DNA of 64,000 bases from Caldilineaceae bacterium (lineage in GTDB: Bacteria; Chloroflexota; Anaerolineae; Caldilineales; Caldilineaceae), in the NCBI GenBank assembly GCA_958295845.1, contig OY282376.1, positions 3,299,022 through 3,363,021 on the forward strand, given 5' to 3'. The translations under genes were made by a program, and so were the position numbers. Positions within the stretch are counted from its first letter, which is position 1. Each line of letters starts with the position of its first letter. Shown here piece after piece: positions 35,129 to 44,578 of this stretch. Below the pieces are notes generated by a model. The model was not told the DNA's origin. It did not search any database and worked only from the letters and a program-made list of their open reading frames with translations.

Positions 35129-36034
35129 CTAGTTCAGTCTTCTGATTTCATCCCGGATCTGTCTCAGCACGAAAAGTACGCGCTGGTCCTCCTGGGTGGG
35201 TTTTTGTTCCGCCCCCGGCATCAAGCCTTCGAAAGCCACGCCGCTGAAAACCAGCTCGGTTTCTCCGGTGAAGAGGTGCAGGCGGTTTCGCAGGAGGAAG
35301 TAGCGCCGCAGATCGTTTTCAGCGGAAAGCATGTTTTCCAGGCTGTAGTGAAGCATTCCCCGGTCTCGCCAAAGGCTTGCCTCTTCCGGCTCCACGACCA
35401 CCATGTAATTCAATACTGACAAAGCATCATTCAGACGGTGCTGCGAGATGTAGACTGAGCGCAGGTTGTTCAGTATGCGCAGCATCCAAGCGTTGGTGTC
35501 TGTCCGGTATTGTTCCAGAGAGACTGAAATTCGAATCGGTTGCTGGAAGATCTGGGTGAGGTAGTAGGAGAGTTCCTCGCTGGCTACAACCTTGCCGTGG
35601 AATGTATCGAGGATCCACACCCCGTTCATATCGCCGTATTCCAACATGAAGTGGCCGGGCAGTCCGAGGCCGCGCATGTTCATGCCGATGCGGCGCCCGA
35701 CCGCGGTATAGAGGAGGCACAGTGTAATGGGGAGGCCCAGATGTGTGTCCAGCACACGGTGAAGAAAGCTGTTGGACGCCTCGTAGTAGTTTTCGACGTT
35801 GCCGAAGAAGTCGAATTTGTCGTGCATGACGGCGATTAGGGCTTCGGCGCGGGCACGGCCAAGAGCGCCGACGGGCATGCTCTGTTCGACCTGGTCGGCC
35901 AGCTCATCCAGGCGTCTGATGTAGTTGTCGACATTTATCCCAGGGTCGGTGAGTTTGCCGACCAGCAGGGCCAGTTTCTCGGGACGATCGCTGTCGGTCC
36001 GCAAGGCGGTTGAAAATTCTGTCAGAAGGTCCAC
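35129..36034 (-). CDS. SirB1-like transglutaminase-fold protein with TPR-type tail
   Basis: 301 residues. Central SirB1/Transglut_core2 block: YYEASNSFLHRVLDTHLGLP, ITLCLLYTAVGRRIGMNMRG, LGLPGHFMLEYGD. The Cys in ITLCLLY, the His in GLPGHF and a following Asp (WILDTF) fit the catalytic triad positions of the family, although the fold is often non-enzymatic. Helical C-terminal half contains TPR-like pairs (ALSVLNYMVVVEPEEASLWR, DRGMLHYSLENMLSAENDLR). Biological role not established. Confidence 0.85.
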   Translation of the reverse strand: MDLLTEFSTALRTDSDRPEKLALLVGKLTDPGINVDNYIRRLDELADQVEQSMPVGALGRARAEALIAVMHDKFDFFGNVENYYEASNSFLHRVLDTHLGLPITLCLLYTAVGRRIGMNMRGLGLPGHFMLEYGDMNGVWILDTFHGKVVASEELSYYLTQIFQQPIRISVSLEQYRTDTNAWMLRILNNLRSVYISQHRLNDALSVLNYMVVVEPEEASLWRDRGMLHYSLENMLSAENDLRRYFLLRNRLHLFTGETELVFSGVAFEGLMPGAEQKPTQEDQRVLFVLRQIRDEIRRLN

Positions 36035-36279
36035 CGGAGCTCCTTTCCCGTCCAGAGGATTCCCCGGAGCGGGATAACTTCACTCCTTTGCTCACGCAAA
36101 TGACCGTCGGAAAGACACGCGATCAAGTTACCAAAATCCAGCGATTCTGGCAAGTAATCGAAGGCCCCTCCCTGCATGGCTACTCTACCGAGAGCACAAT
36201 GCGTGCCATGAGGGAAGTGGACAAGAGGGGTTCAGGTGGGCCGACGGAGGCTGGCGGGATTGGCTTTGGTTCTGATCGA

Positions 36280-36621
36280 TCAGGTGACGATGGCCAGAAT
36301 GATGGCGTTCAGCAGGGCCAGTGCGATGGGCCCGATCAGTGCGCTGAAGCAGCCGCGACGCAGTTCAAAGCCGCTTACCAGGCGCGAGGTAAGCCAGAAT
36401 ACAGCGGCGTTGATGAAGACACTGAAGAGGCCGAAGGAGAGTATGAGCAGGGGGAAGGAGAGAAAACTGAGGATGGGGCGCAGAATTGCGTTGAGCAGAC
36501 CCAATACGACAGCAACGACCAGCGCGGTTCCGATGTCTTCGATGTCGATGCCGAAGATCCCGATGCGGGAGATGACCAGGATACTTATAGATGTAACAAT
36601 CCAAATTGTCAGCAGTGCCAT
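36280..36621 (-). CDS. YvlD/phage-holin-family (PF04020) membrane protein
   Basis: 113 residues, almost entirely hydrophobic: MALLTIWIVTSISILVISRI, TALVVAVVLGLLNAILRPIL (the family's GLLNxxLRPIL motif), SFLSFPLLILSFGLFSVFIN, AAVFWLTSRLVSGFELRRG and a last helix. Four predicted membrane helices. The name is historical; the function of this family is unknown, though some members respond to envelope stress. Confidence 0.9.
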   Translation of the reverse strand: MALLTIWIVTSISILVISRIGIFGIDIEDIGTALVVAVVLGLLNAILRPILSFLSFPLLILSFGLFSVFINAAVFWLTSRLVSGFELRRGCFSALIGPIALALLNAIILAIVT

Positions 36622-36885
36622 TGTCCGGCTCCAAACGGTGGTTGAATTGTGCCGTCGATAATCTCTACGGTTGGTGCGTTCTGAAGTTTCTTAGTCAGGC
36701 ACGGGCGTCGGAGGAGCAGATGGAGAGGCGGTCCTGGCGGTAACGGTTCACCGACACGGGCTTGGTGGATTGCTGTAGGGCAACAGGACAGGGGGCGGTT
36801 CTGCTTGCGGACCGGTACTCCTTCCTTTGGAAAGGGCTGGCGCCGGCCTAGTTTCTCATCGTTGTCAGTCGGCCCATCGGCTTAT

Positions 36886-37635
36886 TCAGCTGGACAGGGA
36901 CCGCTTGGCAATCAGATCGCCGCCATCGACACGCAGTACTTCGCCGGTGGTATAGTTGGACTCGACCAGAAATCTGACTGCGTGGGCGACGTCTTCGGCC
37001 TTGCCCCAGCGCTTGAGGAGTGTGCGATCGCCGCTGCGGCGGATCTTTTCTTCGGTGTAGTGGGTTGGAGGCAGAACGGAGCCCGGCGCGACGGCGTTCA
37101 CGCGCACGGAGGGGGCCAGTTCCAGCGCCATCTGCCGGGTCAGGGCGAGGAGGGCTGACTTTGCGACGGCGTGGGCGGTGAAGTTGGGCCAGGCTTGCCA
37201 GGCTGAGAGGTCTATGATATTGACGATAGCCGCTTCGGGTTGCTCGAGAAGGAGGGGGGCCAGTTCGTTGCTTACGTAGAAACTCCCGTGAACTGAGACG
37301 TCGAGGGTTCGGTGCCAGGTGTCGTAGGACTCTGTCGGGACAGGGTGCTGGGCGAACCAATCGGCGGAGTTTACGAGTATGCTCAGTTTGCCGAAGCGGG
37401 TGCGCACGTCCTGTGCCATCTTCTGAACCGCTTGCAGATCGGCGACATCACATTGCGCTGTTTTGGCTGTGACCCCCAGAGACTCGGCCTCTTTTGCGGT
37501 CTCTGCGGCTTCTTTGCCGGACTGGTTGTAGAGAATGACGACATCGGCGCCGACGCGTGCAAGTTCGAGGGTTATTGCTTTGCCCACGCGATGTGCGCCG
37601 CCTGTTACCAGCGCGACAGCGCCGCGAATGTCCAT
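36886..37635 (-). CDS. SDR family oxidoreductase (FolM/pteridine reductase-like) with catalytic Tyr replaced by His
   Basis: 249 residues. Cofactor site VTGGAHRVGKAITLELARVG has the GGAxRxG form of pteridine-reductase-like SDRs. ILVNSADWFAQ stands where NNAG is usual, Ser in IIDLSAWQAWP. The position of the catalytic Tyr in YxxxK is His: NFTAHAVAKSALLAL (CAC GCC GTC GCA AAG). C-terminal NAVAPGSVLPPTHYTEEK and GEVLRVDGGDLIA are standard. Loss of both NNAG form and catalytic Tyr suggests altered or absent activity. Confidence 0.85.
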   Translation of the reverse strand: MDIRGAVALVTGGAHRVGKAITLELARVGADVVILYNQSGKEAAETAKEAESLGVTAKTAQCDVADLQAVQKMAQDVRTRFGKLSILVNSADWFAQHPVPTESYDTWHRTLDVSVHGSFYVSNELAPLLLEQPEAAIVNIIDLSAWQAWPNFTAHAVAKSALLALTRQMALELAPSVRVNAVAPGSVLPPTHYTEEKIRRSGDRTLLKRWGKAEDVAHAVRFLVESNYTTGEVLRVDGGDLIAKRSLSS

Positions 37636-37816
37636 CTGGTCTTCTGTGTCCTCAGATCAAATGTGGCGAAGGCGGCAGCAGATTCGGCGTTTAGCTTGGC
37701 GAAACTTTCAGCCTCTTCTTCGCGGCGCCGCATCCCATGCGCGATGGCGCCAATCAAAAAGCGACGGAAGGTAGATTCTTCCGCCGCCTGACTCTCGTTA
37801 GATTTGCGTTGTCATT

Positions 37817-38632
37817 CTACTCGCGCATTGTATTCAAGGTGCGCTGAATGATATCGGCCTGTTCGGTGCGTGCGCTGTGCTGACGACGACGTCGGCGGCG
37901 GGATTTGGGCAGGACGACTTCCTCTCCGCCGGCTTCCATGGCACGTTTAAAGGCCAATTCCATCGGTGAAAGGACCTCGACGTTCTCGAACTTGTCAACG
38001 ACCTGTCCTTCTCCGTCTTCACCCTGAGCGGATTCGGCGCCCGCCGAATCCGAATCTTCTCCATCGGGCTCTTCCCGCAACCCCTTAATGCTGACATCGA
38101 TGTGGCGACGGCGGCGATTGAGGGTGATTATGCGCACTTCCAGCTTCTCGTCGATTTCCACTACATCTTCGGGCTTTTCGACGTAGTTGTTGCCCATTTC
38201 ACGCACGTGGAGCAGTGCGTCGGTGCCAACGCCGATATCTATAAAGGCACCATATGGAACCATTCTGGAAACAACGCCTTCGACAACCTCTCCCTCTTGC
38301 AGGTCACGAATCGTCCTGGTGTCAGGCGAGATCATGGTCAAGCTGATGCGGTTTCGTTCACGGTTGAGGCGCTTGATCCAAACGGTAACGTTCTGGCCTT
38401 CTTCCACAATGTCCTTGACGTTGGTCACACGTCCAACTGTCAGTTCGGAGATATGAACTAAACCATCACGGCCGGCGCCTATGTCGACGAAGGCGCCAAA
38501 ATCAGTAACTTGCTTGATTTTGCCGGTAATTTCCTGGCCTACGCTGAGGCGAACGACCTTTTTGGCGGCGTCGGCCTCGTTTGTGGCTTCGGTTTCTATC
38601 TGAGTCTCGTCGGTACGGGTTTCATCGGTCAT
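37817..38632 (-). CDS. S1 RNA-binding domain protein (ribosomal protein S1-like, two domains)
   Basis: 271 residues from ATG 38632 behind GAGGAGCGG. Acidic N-terminus (MTDETRTDETQIETEATNEA), then two S1 domains: VGQEITGKIKQVTDFGAFVD-IGAGRDGLVHISEL and EGEVVEGVVSRMVPYGAFID-IGVGTDALLHVREM. C-terminal tail begins acidic and ends with a basic patch (LPKSRRRRRRQHSAR). Much shorter than S1 (which has four to six domains). Probably binds mRNA or ribosomes; role in translation is inference. Confidence 0.88.
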   Translation of the reverse strand: MTDETRTDETQIETEATNEADAAKKVVRLSVGQEITGKIKQVTDFGAFVDIGAGRDGLVHISELTVGRVTNVKDIVEEGQNVTVWIKRLNRERNRISLTMISPDTRTIRDLQEGEVVEGVVSRMVPYGAFIDIGVGTDALLHVREMGNNYVEKPEDVVEIDEKLEVRIITLNRRRRHIDVSIKGLREEPDGEDSDSAGAESAQGEDGEGQVVDKFENVEVLSPMELAFKRAMEAGGEEVVLPKSRRRRRRQHSARTEQADIIQRTLNTMRE

Positions 38633-38746
38633 ATTCCGCTCCTCATTGACAACGGTGCTGTCCCTGCGCAACACCGTTACGCAGTATAACTTTTTTTGAA
38701 TCTCAGGACAAAAGTTAAGGGGTACGAAATTACTTTAGGATTCTCA

Positions 38747-39820
38747 TCAGACATTGAATCGAATTGTGAGGATATCACCGTCCTGCACAGGGTATTCCTT
38801 GCCTTCGAGGCGCAAGAGTCCCTGATTGCGGGCAGAGGCCATGCTGCCAGCTTCCTTGAGGCTGTCGAAGTGCACAGTTTCGGCGCGAATGAAGCCCTTC
38901 TGCATATCGGTGTGGACGACACCAGCGGCTTCGGGCGCTTTTGAACCGGCGCCGACAGCCCAGGCTCGCACCTCGTTGTCGCCAATTGTAAAGAAGGTGA
39001 TCAGCCCCAGTAGTTGGTAGCAGCGACGGATGGCCTGGTTCAGGCCTGGTTCGGCGATGCCGAATTCAACCAGGAATTCGGCGGCTTCTTCCGGGGTCAT
39101 TTGCGCGATTTCGGCTTCCAGTCGTCCTCGCAGAATGAAGGTCTCGTCGTTCAGGAGGTGCGAATAGGTTTCCTCTTCGTCGTCATCACCAGCGTTGACG
39201 ACCCGCAAGAGCGGTTTCAGGCTCAGGAAGCCGAAACCGCCCAGCAGCTTCATTTCGTCGGCGGACAGCGGTGCTTCCCTCAAGGGCTTACCGTCTTCCA
39301 GCAGGGGATAGAGCCGTTGGAGTAGCGCTTCCTCGTGCGCCAGGCGCTGACGTTCTTCGACCGGGCCCCGTGACCGCTGGGAGGCGATGCGATCCAGGCG
39401 GCCTTCAATCGTAACCATGTCGATGAGAAGGAATTCCGTTTCCAAGTCCGCCAGGTCGGCGCCCGGGTCCACTTTATTCTTGGGATGAGGTATATTAGGA
39501 TCGTGGAAGGCGCGGCCGACGAGAAGCAGGGCATCGTTGGCGGCGATTGCGTTCAGGAGGGGGCCGCGAATCTGGCCCGCGCTGCCGGCGGCGCTCGTCA
39601 ATCCGGCGATGTCGTTGTAGGTCACCTGGGCGTAGACGGCTTTGCGGGGCGCGAACATTTCGGCCAGGAAACCGAGCCGCGAGTCCGGCACGTCTACGAC
39701 GGCGGTGTGAATTTCCAACTGTCCGCTGGAGTAGGCTGTGGCGTCGGTTGCGCTGCGGGTCAAGGCGTTAAAGATTGTCGTCTTGCCGCTATTTGGTGCG
39801 CCTACGATTCCGATTCTCAT
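38747..39820 (-). CDS. ychF: YchF/OLA1-family ribosome-associated ATPase/GTPase
   Basis: 357 residues. G1 GAPNSGKTTIFNALTRS, G3-equivalent DIAGLTSAAGSAGQ with GQIRGPLLNAI, and helical insertion with EADxL-like ETEFLLIDMVTIEGRLDRI. C-terminal TGS domain (GVVHTDMQKGFIRAETVHFD, LLRLEGKEYPVQDGDILTIR-FNV) as in YchF. Obg-family P-loop NTPase that hydrolyses ATP and binds ribosomes. The SVVDVPDSRLxxL region (VVDVPDSRLGFLAEMFAPRK) is typical. Confidence 0.9.
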   Translation of the reverse strand: MRIGIVGAPNSGKTTIFNALTRSATDATAYSSGQLEIHTAVVDVPDSRLGFLAEMFAPRKAVYAQVTYNDIAGLTSAAGSAGQIRGPLLNAIAANDALLLVGRAFHDPNIPHPKNKVDPGADLADLETEFLLIDMVTIEGRLDRIASQRSRGPVEERQRLAHEEALLQRLYPLLEDGKPLREAPLSADEMKLLGGFGFLSLKPLLRVVNAGDDDEEETYSHLLNDETFILRGRLEAEIAQMTPEEAAEFLVEFGIAEPGLNQAIRRCYQLLGLITFFTIGDNEVRAWAVGAGSKAPEAAGVVHTDMQKGFIRAETVHFDSLKEAGSMASARNQGLLRLEGKEYPVQDGDILTIRFNV

Positions 39821-40385
39821 TTGTCCAGACTCGTTCTCATGGTTCTCCTATGTATATTCGAGGCGAGACCAGGCGGTGTGCGAAGGGTTGCGAAGCGATG
39901 GCTAAAGGCATCGGAGGCAGTTGCGGCCCGCAGCTGGGACTCGGGTCTTCCATTGGACAGCTTTCTGTTGGCGTCACGCCTGAACCGGGAATGTGTTCAA
40001 CCGGTTCTGAAGAGTGGCGACAGTGGGGCGGGTGAATTAGGAAGTTGGGCGGGAATACCGCCTGCCAAGACCACCTGTGGCTGCGTTTCGTGCGTCTTCA
40101 TGCAGAAGAGGGGGTCTTGATCATTTCACAGCGCCCGGTTGGTTGCGGATGAGGTTCCGCCTGTCGCGTCATCGGTCCCATCTTACCGCAGAATCATATT
40201 CGGCGCACGGAGTTGACGCGCGCAAAACTGCGCTTGTGGCCTAAAATGGGTAGGGTGTACAATTATGTTTCGACTGTCTCCAGCTGGCGCCGCGGGAATA
40301 ACCCCATATGGACGCCCCGGGAGTCCAACAGGCCAAATCCAGTCGCCCAAAGCGACTTGGATCCTCGCCGCAAGACTAAAATAAT
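39821..40385. other. Intergenic region between ychF and the PP2C-like gene
   Basis: About 565 bp, divergent promoters expected. No repeat from elsewhere in the window and no convincing gene. The last 30 bases before the ATG (40386) have no Shine-Dalgarno but an AT-rich AGACTAAAATAAT. Confidence 0.4.
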
Positions 40386-42803
40386 ATGGCAAATACAGCT
40401 TCTTCGGTACAATCACGCGTCCATTCGACCCCGTTGATGGATCACCGCAATCCGCGGGCCACTCACATGGAAGTAATCGAACCGGGTTGGGGGGACGAAC
40501 GATCGGCCAGGGGGAATCTGTATATTCTCGTTGAGCTGATTGGCAACAGTCCGGTCAGCAGCCACGCCGTGCACGAGATGCAGGCGACTATTGAACTCAC
40601 GTACTATTCGGCGGGCGGACCGGTCAGCCAGGTACTGAAGCAGGCGATCGCCGACGCCCACGAGATATTGCGCAATATGAACCGGAATAGCCCGGACATA
40701 GGCTTGCAGGCTGGGATCATTTGCGCTGCCGTCGTCCAAGGGCACCTGGTCATCGCGTCGGCGGGCCCGACGGTAGCGTTCGTCTCCACGAGTCAACGCC
40801 TAGACCAGTTTCCCCAGGATGAAGAACGCTATTCGGGCACCATCGGCGGGGAAACCGAGCCGAATGTACATACTTACAGGCACATTCTCGATAGCGGCGA
40901 TGCCCTTTTCCTAGGTGAAAGCGAGTGGACTCTGCAGTCTGACGTCAGAACTATTGGCGGCGCCGTGGTCAGCACTTCTGTCGACAACATGCAGGATGTC
41001 GTGATGCATCTTCGGGAGCAGGGCGACAACGTGCCTCTTCTCGGCCTGCTGCTGGTTTACGCTGAGGAGGAACCGGGCGCGGAGGAGGAGGCGGGTTCAT
41101 CTCTGCCAACAGCTGTTGGGGCGGCGCCTCCGGTTCACAATGTGCCAGGGGAAGAGAGCTCGAGAAACGTTGTTCCGCTCCGAGATCGATTGGGCGGGTC
41201 GACGCCGGAACTGCCCAGCGCCACAACAATGCAGCACCAGTTGACAGTCCCTGCACGCAAGCCACAGAAAGAGGGAGGCCAATGGCGCATTCGCGCGTTT
41301 CGCCTGATGGACAGACCGTCCAAATGGTTCTCCGGCTTGCTCCAAGGGCTCTTGCCTGAGCGTGGGGCGCGGCGAAGCGGGCCGGCGCAACAACCGAAAA
41401 TGGAGAGGCCGACCCTGGAACCATCGCCAGCGCCACCGGAGCCATCGCCCGCGTCTCCGGAGCCAGTTGCCACGGCGCCGGGACCATTGCCAACGCCACC
41501 GGAACTGTTTGAGCCAAACTCGGAGGCCGGGCCACTGCCGACTTTGGATGTCACGGAACAGGATCAAGTCGAGGAACGAATTCAGCTGCCGGCGTTGCCG
41601 GGCTACGCGCCGCCGGCGCCCTCGCAGGGGAACAAGCGCAGGTTGATCATCGCCATTGCGATTTTGATCCCGTTGCTCACTTCGGCTGTGGTAGGCGCGG
41701 CCTTCTTACGCGAGGGGAGTATCAATCAGGAAGAGGGCCTGCAACTCGTCGAGCTGGCCGACAGCAAACTCCTTGAGGTCCAGCAGGCGTTAGAGGTAGA
41801 GGACAGGGCGACAGCACGTGCATCACTGAGTGAGGCGCAGCGATATCTTGACGAAGCCATCGTCCTGGTCGGGGTGACCGATCAGATTCAGGAGTTGTCG
41901 GAGGTGATTGCGACCGAACTGCAGGATTTGCTTCAGGTGCGGGCGCTCTATTCGCTTGACGTACCGCTGCTGGCGTATGCAGCGGATGCGGAGCCTCAAC
42001 GAATCGTTGTATCGAACCAAGACATTTATGTGTTTGACAGCGGCAGTCAGGCAATCTCTCACTACCGCACGAATTCTGAACGCACGTTGCTGGAAGAAGA
42101 CAACGGGGCAATTCTGGGAGAAGGGGACACCGTCTCGGGCGTAACTGTGGGCAGGTTGGTGGACATTGCCTGGCAGCCGCGCATTTCGGGCTTTGCTGAC
42201 AAAGCAAGCCTGCTGGTTCTGGACACCAATAATAATGTCTTCCGGTACAATCGCCTGGATGGCGCGACGCACCTGGTCTTGAGAGAGCAGAACTCACTGG
42301 GAAGCATTGGACAGCTGGGCATATATAACGGTCGCCTGTATTTGGCAGACGAACGTTCGGACCAGATTTTCCGCTATGCGCCGGCTGGTCTGGCCTATGA
42401 CGACCCGCCGACGGCATGGTTTGACGAGCAGGTCCAGGGCGATCTGGCCGGCTTGATCGCGATGGGAATTGACGGGGATATCTGGCTGCTCAGCGAGGAT
42501 GGCACGTTGTTGCGTTTCCGCGAGGGGCAGCAGCTGCCCTTCAGCCTGGAGAGGATACCTGGTCTGGGCGGCTTGCTAGTCGATTTTGCGATGGCGGAGC
42601 ATGCTGACGGTATGCTTTATTTGGCCGATGCGACGGACGAGCGAATCCTGGTTTTCGACAAAGAGGGGCGTTACATTCAGCAGTTTGTTGACGCCGAGGA
42701 CATAGCGCTGGCTGGACTACGAGGTCTGTTTCTGGATGAAGTGACCGACATTCTGTACATATTGACCAAGTCAGGGCTGTATGCTCATCCGCTGCCCCGC
42801 TGA
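40386..42803 (+). CDS. PP2C-like / transmembrane / beta-propeller protein
   Basis: 805 residues; no named family. Residues about 30-225 resemble a PP2C-fold phosphatase-like domain (ARGNLYILVEL, ADAHEILRNM, GLQAGIICAAVVQGHLVIAS-AGPTVAFV, LDSGDALFLGESEWT) but show no clear metal-binding Asp set. A Pro/Glu-rich spacer (340-400), then a basic anchor KRR and one membrane helix at about 419-440 (LIIAIAILIPLLTSAVVGAA). The extracytoplasmic part has a helical pair (450-520) and a propeller-like C-terminus with repeated IVVSNQDIYVFDSG-type, LLVLDTNNNVFRYN and YLADATDERILVFDKEGRY strands. Stand-alone gene. Confidence 0.6.
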   Translation: MANTASSVQSRVHSTPLMDHRNPRATHMEVIEPGWGDERSARGNLYILVELIGNSPVSSHAVHEMQATIELTYYSAGGPVSQVLKQAIADAHEILRNMNRNSPDIGLQAGIICAAVVQGHLVIASAGPTVAFVSTSQRLDQFPQDEERYSGTIGGETEPNVHTYRHILDSGDALFLGESEWTLQSDVRTIGGAVVSTSVDNMQDVVMHLREQGDNVPLLGLLLVYAEEEPGAEEEAGSSLPTAVGAAPPVHNVPGEESSRNVVPLRDRLGGSTPELPSATTMQHQLTVPARKPQKEGGQWRIRAFRLMDRPSKWFSGLLQGLLPERGARRSGPAQQPKMERPTLEPSPAPPEPSPASPEPVATAPGPLPTPPELFEPNSEAGPLPTLDVTEQDQVEERIQLPALPGYAPPAPSQGNKRRLIIAIAILIPLLTSAVVGAAFLREGSINQEEGLQLVELADSKLLEVQQALEVEDRATARASLSEAQRYLDEAIVLVGVTDQIQELSEVIATELQDLLQVRALYSLDVPLLAYAADAEPQRIVVSNQDIYVFDSGSQAISHYRTNSERTLLEEDNGAILGEGDTVSGVTVGRLVDIAWQPRISGFADKASLLVLDTNNNVFRYNRLDGATHLVLREQNSLGSIGQLGIYNGRLYLADERSDQIFRYAPAGLAYDDPPTAWFDEQVQGDLAGLIAMGIDGDIWLLSEDGTLLRFREGQQLPFSLERIPGLGGLLVDFAMAEHADGMLYLADATDERILVFDKEGRYIQQFVDAEDIALAGLRGLFLDEVTDILYILTKSGLYAHPLPR

Positions 42804-42941
42804 CCTAGGGAGTAGAGACGCTTCATACGCGTTGTAAGCTCCATCCCCATATCTGCTATTTGATCGATTTTGCTTCCCGGGAAGCACAAGTTAGTCCCGC
42901 GTTTCCCCTTCAAAGATTCGTATGCACGCATAAAATCGTGC

Positions 42942-42947
42942 TATAAT
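42942..42947 (+). promoter_or_regulatory. TATAAT box 9 bp before the LCP start codon
   Basis: A consensus -10 box TATAAT ends only 9 bp before the ATG (42957), leaving room for a transcription start at or next to the start codon. No Shine-Dalgarno lies between. A -35 box is not clear. Suggests a leaderless or near-leaderless mRNA. Confidence 0.4.
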
Positions 42948-42956
42948 TGATGCATT

Positions 42957-44525
42957 ATGTCTAAGTTCGGTTTCAATCCTGCCAGCTCAGTGGGGACTGG
43001 TGTAAAGAAGTGGATCGGCGCCCTTCTCGGGGGCAGGTCTGCTTCTCTTGCATTGGCAGGCCTGTTTGCGGCTATCGTCCTGATCGTTGCCTTTGTCATT
43101 GGCAGCGTCCTCGGCGATCTGGCGCGGGACAATGCACTGCGAAGAAGCGTTCCTGACGTTACGACCGGTCTGCCTGCTTTTTCTAACACAAGGCAAAACT
43201 CTGGAAGTCCGGCCGCGAAGGGGGCCGTTGCTTCGCAGAATGTCGATGTGCAGAGTGTAGCGCCTGAGGCCGAGGCTGAAGTAAGCCAGATCAACATTCT
43301 CCTCCTGGGATCTGATGAGAGAATCGACGGTGAGGAGCCTCCACGCACGGATACGCTGCTGCTGCTGACTCTTGACTTGCGCAGACAGACGGCGGGTATG
43401 ATTTCTCTGCCCAGGGACCTGTGGTTGCCGATCCCCGGCTACAATCTGACCTCGAAGATCAACACGGCCTACGCCGTTGGGGAGCAACGGGGTTATCCTT
43501 TTGGCGGCGCGCAGCTTGTGAAGGATACGGTGAGCGGCTTTATCGGTCAGCCTGTGCAGTATTATGTGCAGGCCGACTTTAACGGGTTCGTGCGGTTCAT
43601 CGACGAGATCGGCGGCATCACGGTCAATGTACCCCAGACAATTCATGACCCGGAGTACCCGACTACTGATTACGGCTACCAGACATTCTATCTGGAGGCA
43701 GGTACCCGGATTCTGGACGGCCAGACTGCGCTGAAGTACGCTCGTACTCGCAACATGGACAGTGACTACGGGCGCGCCGCGCGGCAACAGCAGTTGATAC
43801 GCGCAATTGCGGACAAGGTCATTGCGGCCGACATGATACCGACGCTGATTGCCAGGGCCCCGCAGCTGCTGAGCTCCACCTGGGGAAGCGTGCGGACCGA
43901 TATGCCATTGCAGACGGCGGCGGAGATCGCCTACTATGTGCGGTCCAACCCGTTGGAAGTGAGCACGTTGGTCCTGGATGACCGTTACGGTGATGAAGGC
44001 TACAGTGAGAATGGGGCCTGGATATTGCTGCCGGACCGTGATCTGATCCGCCCTGAACTCAAGAGGTTCTTTGATCCGGCGGCCGGGCCCGACATTATAG
44101 CAAACACACCAGCCGAGCCGGTTCCTCAGATTCAGCTGAGTACGCGGGCAAGCGCAGAAGTCGGCTCGAGAGAGTTACTGGCCGCTGACGTGAATCGCGA
44201 TGTACGCGTCATGGCGGCAAGGGAGGTCCGGCTGGAGATCCTGAATGGTACGGGGGAAGTCGGGATGGCTGCCCTGGCGCGGCGGCAGCTTGAGGCCAGC
44301 GGCTGGAAGGTGGTATCGATAGGCGATGCTGATCGCAGCGACTACCAGCACACTCTTCTCGTCAATTACAACACGGACGACACGCTCGTGCGGGAGTTGG
44401 GTCGCCAGCTCGACTTGACTGCCTCGCTGTATTCGCTTCCCGGTCTGCTCATTCCCGAGTCGACTGATTTGCGCATCGTCATCGGTGAGGATTTTCTCAC
44501 TACGGTTAGCGGCTACACGCAGTAG
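42957..44525 (+). CDS. LCP (LytR-CpsA-Psr) family protein with LytR_C domain
   Basis: 522 residues. Short cytoplasmic N-terminus, one membrane helix (LALAGLFAAIVLIVAFVIGS, residues ~26-45), then the LCP catalytic domain: INILLLGSDERIDGEEPPRT-DTLLLLTLD, GMISLPRDLWLPIPGY (the conserved RD pair), KINTAYAVG, DEIGGITVNVPQ, LDGQTALKYARTR. It ends with a LytR_C domain (VRLEILNGTGEVGMAALARR to RIVIGEDFL). Attaches polymers to peptidoglycan or another envelope acceptor. Convincing full-length gene. Confidence 0.92.
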   Translation: MSKFGFNPASSVGTGVKKWIGALLGGRSASLALAGLFAAIVLIVAFVIGSVLGDLARDNALRRSVPDVTTGLPAFSNTRQNSGSPAAKGAVASQNVDVQSVAPEAEAEVSQINILLLGSDERIDGEEPPRTDTLLLLTLDLRRQTAGMISLPRDLWLPIPGYNLTSKINTAYAVGEQRGYPFGGAQLVKDTVSGFIGQPVQYYVQADFNGFVRFIDEIGGITVNVPQTIHDPEYPTTDYGYQTFYLEAGTRILDGQTALKYARTRNMDSDYGRAARQQQLIRAIADKVIAADMIPTLIARAPQLLSSTWGSVRTDMPLQTAAEIAYYVRSNPLEVSTLVLDDRYGDEGYSENGAWILLPDRDLIRPELKRFFDPAAGPDIIANTPAEPVPQIQLSTRASAEVGSRELLAADVNRDVRVMAAREVRLEILNGTGEVGMAALARRQLEASGWKVVSIGDADRSDYQHTLLVNYNTDDTLVRELGRQLDLTASLYSLPGLLIPESTDLRIVIGEDFLTTVSGYTQ

Positions 44526-44578
44526 CCGTTGTTTCGCGTCTGACCTGCGTATCCCCTCCTGAAAGTCTGCACCCTCCC

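Noticed and set aside
36010..36661. Plus-strand ORFs opposite the YvlD-like gene
   Set aside because: Composition is Gly/Glu/Asn-rich antisense translation of a hydrophobic membrane protein.
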